Assembly (NCBI GenBank): GCA_029859455.1
Contig: JAOUDE010000107.1
Location: 1-8,234 of the forward strand
DNA: 8,234 bases
Source: Ignavibacteria bacterium
Lineage (GTDB): Bacteria; Bacteroidota; Ignavibacteria; UBA10030; UBA6906
Direction: 5' to 3'
The position numbers were made by a program, and so were the translations under genes. Shown here piece after piece: positions 5,439 through 8,234 of this stretch (the stretch's first letter is position 1; each line of letters begins with the position of its first letter). A model generated the notes under the pieces. The model did not search any database, had not been told where the DNA came from, and worked only from the letters and a program-made list of their open reading frames with translations.

Positions 5439-7117
5439 ACTGCCTCCATGGTTTGGCGTCCGAGCTGTTCTTCGCGCCCCTTTCGAAGCGCCTGCACCAC
5501 CAGATAGAGGGCGAGGAGAATCAATGCAGCGGCGGCCAGTCCGTTCACCAGTTGAACGTCGGGTCCCCGAGAGGCGGTGAGGTGTGAAATCGTGAGACTG
5601 ATCAGCGACCAGAGGGTCATTGTAAGAACGAACAGCATGGGAAACATGGTAAACCAGATCCTCCGGCGTGACCGGTAGAGCCAGATGGTGATCGCGAGCA
5701 GCGAAAGCGCGGCAAGAAGCTGATTGGATGAACCGAACAGGGTCCAGAACTGAACCCAGGTCCCCTCCCCTGCAAACAGTAAGAAATATGAGGGAGCAGC
5801 AATGGTGATCAGGGTGGCAACAACGGCACCGCTTTTCGTTCGCCAGCCGAACAGCTCCTGAAGCAGGTACCGGCCCAGACGCGTGCACACATCGAGCGTA
5901 TCAAAAACAAAGGTGGAGAACGCCATCGCACCGAATGTGATCGCAAACGGCAGATTCTCCTTGCCGATAAGCAGGGTAAGAAACTGGCCGATGCCGTTTC
6001 CGTATATCGTCCCGGGTTTCAGCCCCGCAATTTCATCCGGAAGGGCAATCATAATAGTCACCAGCGCAATAAGGGCAACAAACCCCTCGGCGAGCATCCC
6101 GCCGAATCCAACCGGCTTCATGTGTGACTCACGATCAATCTGCTTGCAGGTCGTTCCGGAGCAGACGAGACCGTGAAACCCCGAACAGGCTCCACAGGCG
6201 ATTGTGACAAACAGAAACGGAAAGAGAGTCCCTGTCATGCCGCCGGTGTCCCAGGTTGTCACAGCCGGCGCATGAACCTCATAGCCGCCGAAGAAGATTC
6301 CGACAATGCCGAGTCCGAGCGCGATAAACAGGATAAAACCCCCTAAGTACCCGCGCGGCTGAAGTAGAGCCCAGACAGGAATCAGCGAAGCCACACCGCA
6401 ATAGATGAGAATCAGAAGCCCCCAGGTAACACCGTCAAGAAGGAACAGGTGTGAAACATGTGTGCCGAGCCAGGCAACTGCAAGGCTGGCCGGAACGAAG
6501 ACGAGCGTTACCAGCCAGAGCGGCGGTCCAAAGACCCTCTGAACGAGACCCATGACAACCGCGAGGAGAAGGTACAGAACGGAGGCCGCTGCCACCGCCC
6601 CACCCGGGTTGAAATCAAGCTCCAGACCCTGCAATTCGTCAATCGTTGTCGTAAAACTGGCCGCTGTGATATCCGCGAACGCAACGATCACGTAGATCAA
6701 TGCGATCCAGATGAAGGCCATCATGGCAAGCCCGGCCCGCTTCCCGAGATGCTCCCTCGTAATCTCCGCAATCGACCGGGCCTCGTGACGGACCGATGCC
6801 GTGAGGCTGCCGAAGTCATGGACGGCGCCGATCAGCACAACACCCAGGCTGATCCAGACAAGGGACGGAAGCCAGCCCCAGCCCTGGCAGGCTATGATCG
6901 GACCCGCGATCGGACCCGCGGCGGCAATAGCAGAAAAATGCTGGGCAAACAGGTAGAACCGGCGGGTCGGAACGAAATCAATACCGTCGTTCAGCCGGTG
7001 AGCAGGCGTGACGTTGGCGTCATCCAGGGAAAACTGGCGGGCGATCCAGCCACCGTAGAGCCGGTAGGCGGCCAGGAGAAAGAGAATGAAGCCGATGGCG
7101 AGAAGAGCAAGCATCAT
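5435..7117 (-). CDS. cstA: CstA-family carbon starvation / peptide or pyruvate transporter (short form)
   Basis: A 560-residue polytopic inner-membrane protein with roughly 15 hydrophobic segments. CstA members import peptides or pyruvate during carbon limitation. Family blocks are 'FVPTRRFYLFAQHFSAIAAA' (48-67) followed by 'GPIAGPI', 'GAVHDFGSLTASVRHEARSI' (97-116), 'ACGACSGFHGLVCSGTTCKQ' (307-326), 'FDTLDVCTRLGRYLLQELFG' (405-424) and 'FGSSNQLLAALSLLAITIWL' (461-480). It is shorter than E. coli CstA and BtsT (about 700 residues), mainly because the C-terminal region is compact; the core is intact, so it is not a truncation. Block 307-326 has an unusual set of four cysteines (C308, C311, C319, C324). 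The ATG at 7117 directly follows the yraN TAG stop with no gap; a second ATG codon follows at 7114. The ribosome binding site is weak, suggesting coupling to yraN. Substrate cannot be read from the sequence. Confidence 0.93.
   Translation of the reverse strand: MMLALLAIGFILFLLAAYRLYGGWIARQFSLDDANVTPAHRLNDGIDFVPTRRFYLFAQHFSAIAAAGPIAGPIIACQGWGWLPSLVWISLGVVLIGAVHDFGSLTASVRHEARSIAEITREHLGKRAGLAMMAFIWIALIYVIVAFADITAASFTTTIDELQGLELDFNPGGAVAAASVLYLLLAVVMGLVQRVFGPPLWLVTLVFVPASLAVAWLGTHVSHLFLLDGVTWGLLILIYCGVASLIPVWALLQPRGYLGGFILFIALGLGIVGIFFGGYEVHAPAVTTWDTGGMTGTLFPFLFVTIACGACSGFHGLVCSGTTCKQIDRESHMKPVGFGGMLAEGFVALIALVTIMIALPDEIAGLKPGTIYGNGIGQFLTLLIGKENLPFAITFGAMAFSTFVFDTLDVCTRLGRYLLQELFGWRTKSGAVVATLITIAAPSYFLLFAGEGTWVQFWTLFGSSNQLLAALSLLAITIWLYRSRRRIWFTMFPMLFVLTMTLWSLISLTISHLTASRGPDVQLVNGLAAAALILLALYLVVQALRKGREEQLGRQTMEAV
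5443..5447 (-). promoter_or_regulatory. Ribosome binding site of the secreted propeller gene
   Basis: On the minus strand GGAGG stands 4 nt before ATG at 5438, inside the last codons of cstA. The same frame stays open upstream through cstA for another 150 codons, but that extension is a shadow of cstA. The ribosome binding site plus the signal peptide fix the real start here. Confidence 0.65.
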
Positions 7118-7477
7118 CTAGAATGCGTTTCTCAGGTAGCGCACGATGGTCCGGTCACCGTTGAAACGAACCGCGATAACATCGAAACGGCAGACCTGGT
7201 CTCTGATGTCATGCTCAAAGAGGTACGCTTCGGCGACCTTGCGGATCTGCAGTTGTTTTCGCCGGGTCACGCCGTACTCCGGTTCGCCAAACTGATCACT
7301 CATCCTCGCTTTGACCTCACAGAACACAAGAATATCTCCGTCATAGGCGATAATGTCAACCTCGCCGCGTCCGTAACGATAGCCGGTCGCGGCGATTCTG
7401 AACCCTCGTCGTCTGAGAAAGGTGAGTGCCAGCTCTTCCCCTCTGTCACCCTTCTCCTTTGTACTGCCCGTCCGCAT
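7118..7477 (-). CDS. yraN: UPF0102 / YraN family protein with nuclease-like fold
   Basis: A 119-residue cytosolic protein of normal length for UPF0102. It opens with 'KGDRGEELALTFLRRRGF' (9-26), then 'YRYGRGEVDIIAYDGDILVF' (33-52) and 'CEVKAR' (53-58). E39, D41, E54 and K56 form the conserved restriction-endonuclease-like (PD-(D/E)XK type) site, and 'EYGVTRRKQLQIRKVAEAYL' at 67-86 is the typical third block. The family is related to Holliday junction resolvase folds; its exact cellular role is not settled. It lies 39 nt downstream of rnhB, a common bacterial neighbour pair, and directly abuts cstA. The ATG at 7477 has an excellent AGGAGGAGG site. Confidence 0.93.
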   Translation of the reverse strand: MRTGSTKEKGDRGEELALTFLRRRGFRIAATGYRYGRGEVDIIAYDGDILVFCEVKARMSDQFGEPEYGVTRRKQLQIRKVAEAYLFEHDIRDQVCRFDVIAVRFNGDRTIVRYLRNAF

Positions 7478-7482
7478 AGGGG

Positions 7483-7491
7483 CCTCCTCCT
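7483..7491 (-). promoter_or_regulatory. Strong ribosome binding site of yraN
   Basis: The minus strand reads AGGAGGAGG ending 5 nt before the ATG at 7477, a doubled Shine-Dalgarno core. It sits in the 39-nt gap after rnhB. No hairpin terminator or clear promoter is visible in that gap. Confidence 0.7.
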
Positions 7492-7516
7492 GTGGCTACG
7501 GCAGGAATGTGGCATC

Positions 7517-8173
7517 TCACTCGGTTGTGACAGGTTCAGCAAATTGCAGTTCGAGCTGCTCTTTGACAGTGAACGACCTTCGATGTATGGCTGAATAACC
7601 GAGACGGAAAATCGCATCCCGGTGGGCGGCGGTACTGTATCCTTTGTGTCGGGCGAACCCGTAACCGGGGTACGTTTCTTCAAACGATTCCATGATTCTG
7701 TCACGCGTGACCTTCGCAAGGACCGATGCGGCACCGATCGAGTATGACCGGGAGTCACCGTCGATGACAAGGGTATACGGTATCGAAAGAAACGCCGAGT
7801 CGTCCGGCAGTTGAAACCGGTTCCCGTCAATCAGAAGGTGGTCCGGAGTCTGACACAGTGAGGCGAGAGCCCGGTCCATCGCAAGAAACGAGGCCCGCAG
7901 AATGTTGATCCGGTCGATGGTCTCATGATCAACGATACCGATCCCGTACCCCAGCGCGGTCCGCCTGATCTCGTCGAACAGTTGTTCCCGCACAGCGGGT
8001 GTGAGGACCTTCGAGTCGTCAATCTCCTCGATGAGCGGATGCTCCGGCATAATAACCGCCGCCGCAACGACAGGTCCTGCGAGCGGACCCCGCCCCGCTT
8101 CGTCGAGGCCGGCAACCCTGATCAGCCCGCGGGAACGGAGGTCGGATTCGAATGCGGTCTTTTCAGAACTCAT
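7517..8173 (-). CDS. rnhB: Ribonuclease HII
   Basis: RNase HII cleaves the RNA strand of RNA/DNA hybrids and starts removal of single ribonucleotides from genomic DNA in the cytosol. Taking ATG 8173 as start gives 218 residues, the normal length. Motifs are 'GLDEAGRGPLAGPVVAAAV' at 22-40 with catalytic D24 and E25, 'DDSKVLTPAVREQLF' at 52-66, 'LLIDGN' with D116, and 'IDGDSRSYSIGAASVLAKVT' starting at 137 with D140 as the likely fourth metal ligand. The C-terminal 'HKGY' and 'HRRSF' motifs are also present. Start choice is uncertain. ATG 8200 adds 9 residues and has GGGAG about 12 nt upstream; ATG 8230 would also stay in frame. 8173 was chosen because it fits family length and overlaps the putative upstream gene by only 11 nt, although it lacks a good ribosome binding site of its own. 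First complete gene of the minus-strand run. Confidence 0.95.
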   Translation of the reverse strand: MSSEKTAFESDLRSRGLIRVAGLDEAGRGPLAGPVVAAAVIMPEHPLIEEIDDSKVLTPAVREQLFDEIRRTALGYGIGIVDHETIDRINILRASFLAMDRALASLCQTPDHLLIDGNRFQLPDDSAFLSIPYTLVIDGDSRSYSIGAASVLAKVTRDRIMESFEETYPGYGFARHKGYSTAAHRDAIFRLGYSAIHRRSFTVKEQLELQFAEPVTTE

Positions 8174-8234
8174 TGACGAGGCCGAAATGAATTTTGCCAT
8201 TGCTGAACGTATCTCCCTCTCCCAGGGCATAGCT
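8163..8234 (-). CDS. Possible C-terminal end of an upstream gene (partial)
   Basis: On the minus strand a frame open from the window edge ends at TGA (8165-8163) and gives 23 residues ending 'SNGKIHFGLVNEF'. Codon third positions are mostly G or C (14 of 23), like the neighbours. The alternating hydrophobic residues and terminal Phe resemble the last strand of an outer-membrane barrel, but the stretch is too short to assign. If real, it overlaps rnhB by 11 nt (start 8173) or 38 nt (start 8200). It is not recognisable as ribosomal protein L19, a frequent upstream neighbour of rnhB. Weak call. Confidence 0.3.
   Translation of the reverse strand, partial: SYALGEGDTFSNGKIHFGLVNEF

Noticed and set aside
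4644..5507. 287-residue plus-strand open frame opposite the propeller gene
   Set aside because: Rich in P, R, H and D, no recognisable motif; the minus-strand frame has signal peptide, blades and sorting tail.
5439..5888. 150-codon upstream extension of the propeller gene frame
   Set aside because: It lies wholly inside cstA, has no family resemblance, and a good ribosome binding site plus signal peptide mark the start at 5438.
6896..6919. Perfect 12-bp tandem repeat GATCGGACCCGC x2 in cstA
   Set aside because: It encodes the 'AGPIAGPI' motif that is conserved throughout the CstA family, so protein constraint explains it.
6458..7594. 378-residue plus-strand open frame opposite cstA and yraN
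   Set aside because: Highly charged, low in hydrophobic blocks, and it crosses two well-supported minus-strand genes and their ribosome binding sites.
1..8234. Defence system, mobile element, CRISPR array or RNA gene
   Set aside because: No transposase, integrase, nuclease-helicase module, regular spaced repeats, tRNA cloverleaf or rRNA-like sequence was seen; the space is filled by conserved metabolic and housekeeping genes. The nuclease-fold YraN is a core-genome protein, not a defence effector.

Overview
The window suggests a member of the FCB (Fibrobacteres-Chlorobi-Bacteroidetes) assemblage or a close relative. The best clue is the secreted propeller protein encoded at 3879-5438. It ends in a FlgD-like/type IX secretion tail, with a 'YQNYPNPFNP' entry and a 'SGSYIYRL' strand before a C-terminal Lys, which is a hallmark of Bacteroidota, Ignavibacteria, Calditrichota, KSB1 and related lineages. 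Base composition looks moderately GC-rich by eye. Shine-Dalgarno sites are clear at several genes, and TTG and GTG starts are used as well as ATG. I cannot name a genus.

The window is nearly all coding and consists of two convergent gene runs that meet one base apart at 3175/3177. The plus-strand run (1-3175) holds the C-terminal end of an unidentified, possibly sulfotransferase-like gene; a class IV aminotransferase of the plant 'BCAT-like' type; a DUF1684 lipoprotein; a PaaI-type hotdog thioesterase starting at TTG; and an exported TPR protein that resembles eukaryotic RMDN (regulator of microtubule dynamics) proteins. Gaps are 7, 19 and 12 nt, followed by a 4-nt overlap, so this looks like one transcript.

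The minus-strand run (8234 down to 3177) holds a possible gene tail at the window edge, then rnhB (RNase HII), yraN (UPF0102 nuclease-fold protein), a short CstA-family transporter, the secreted propeller protein and a YhhQ-type queuosine-precursor transporter. rnhB-yraN is a widespread bacterial pair. cstA directly abuts yraN, the propeller gene overlaps cstA by 4 nt, and yhhQ follows 6 nt later.

Most genes are conserved housekeeping or metabolic types. The points that merit follow-up are the bacterial RMDN-like protein, the aminotransferase whose closest remembered relative is a plant fusion protein and which has a separate gene just upstream, the cysteine cluster in CstA, and the coupling of a CstA transporter to a secreted propeller. 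No RNA gene, CRISPR array, insertion sequence, phage gene or defence system was seen, and there is no gene-free stretch longer than about 40 bases.
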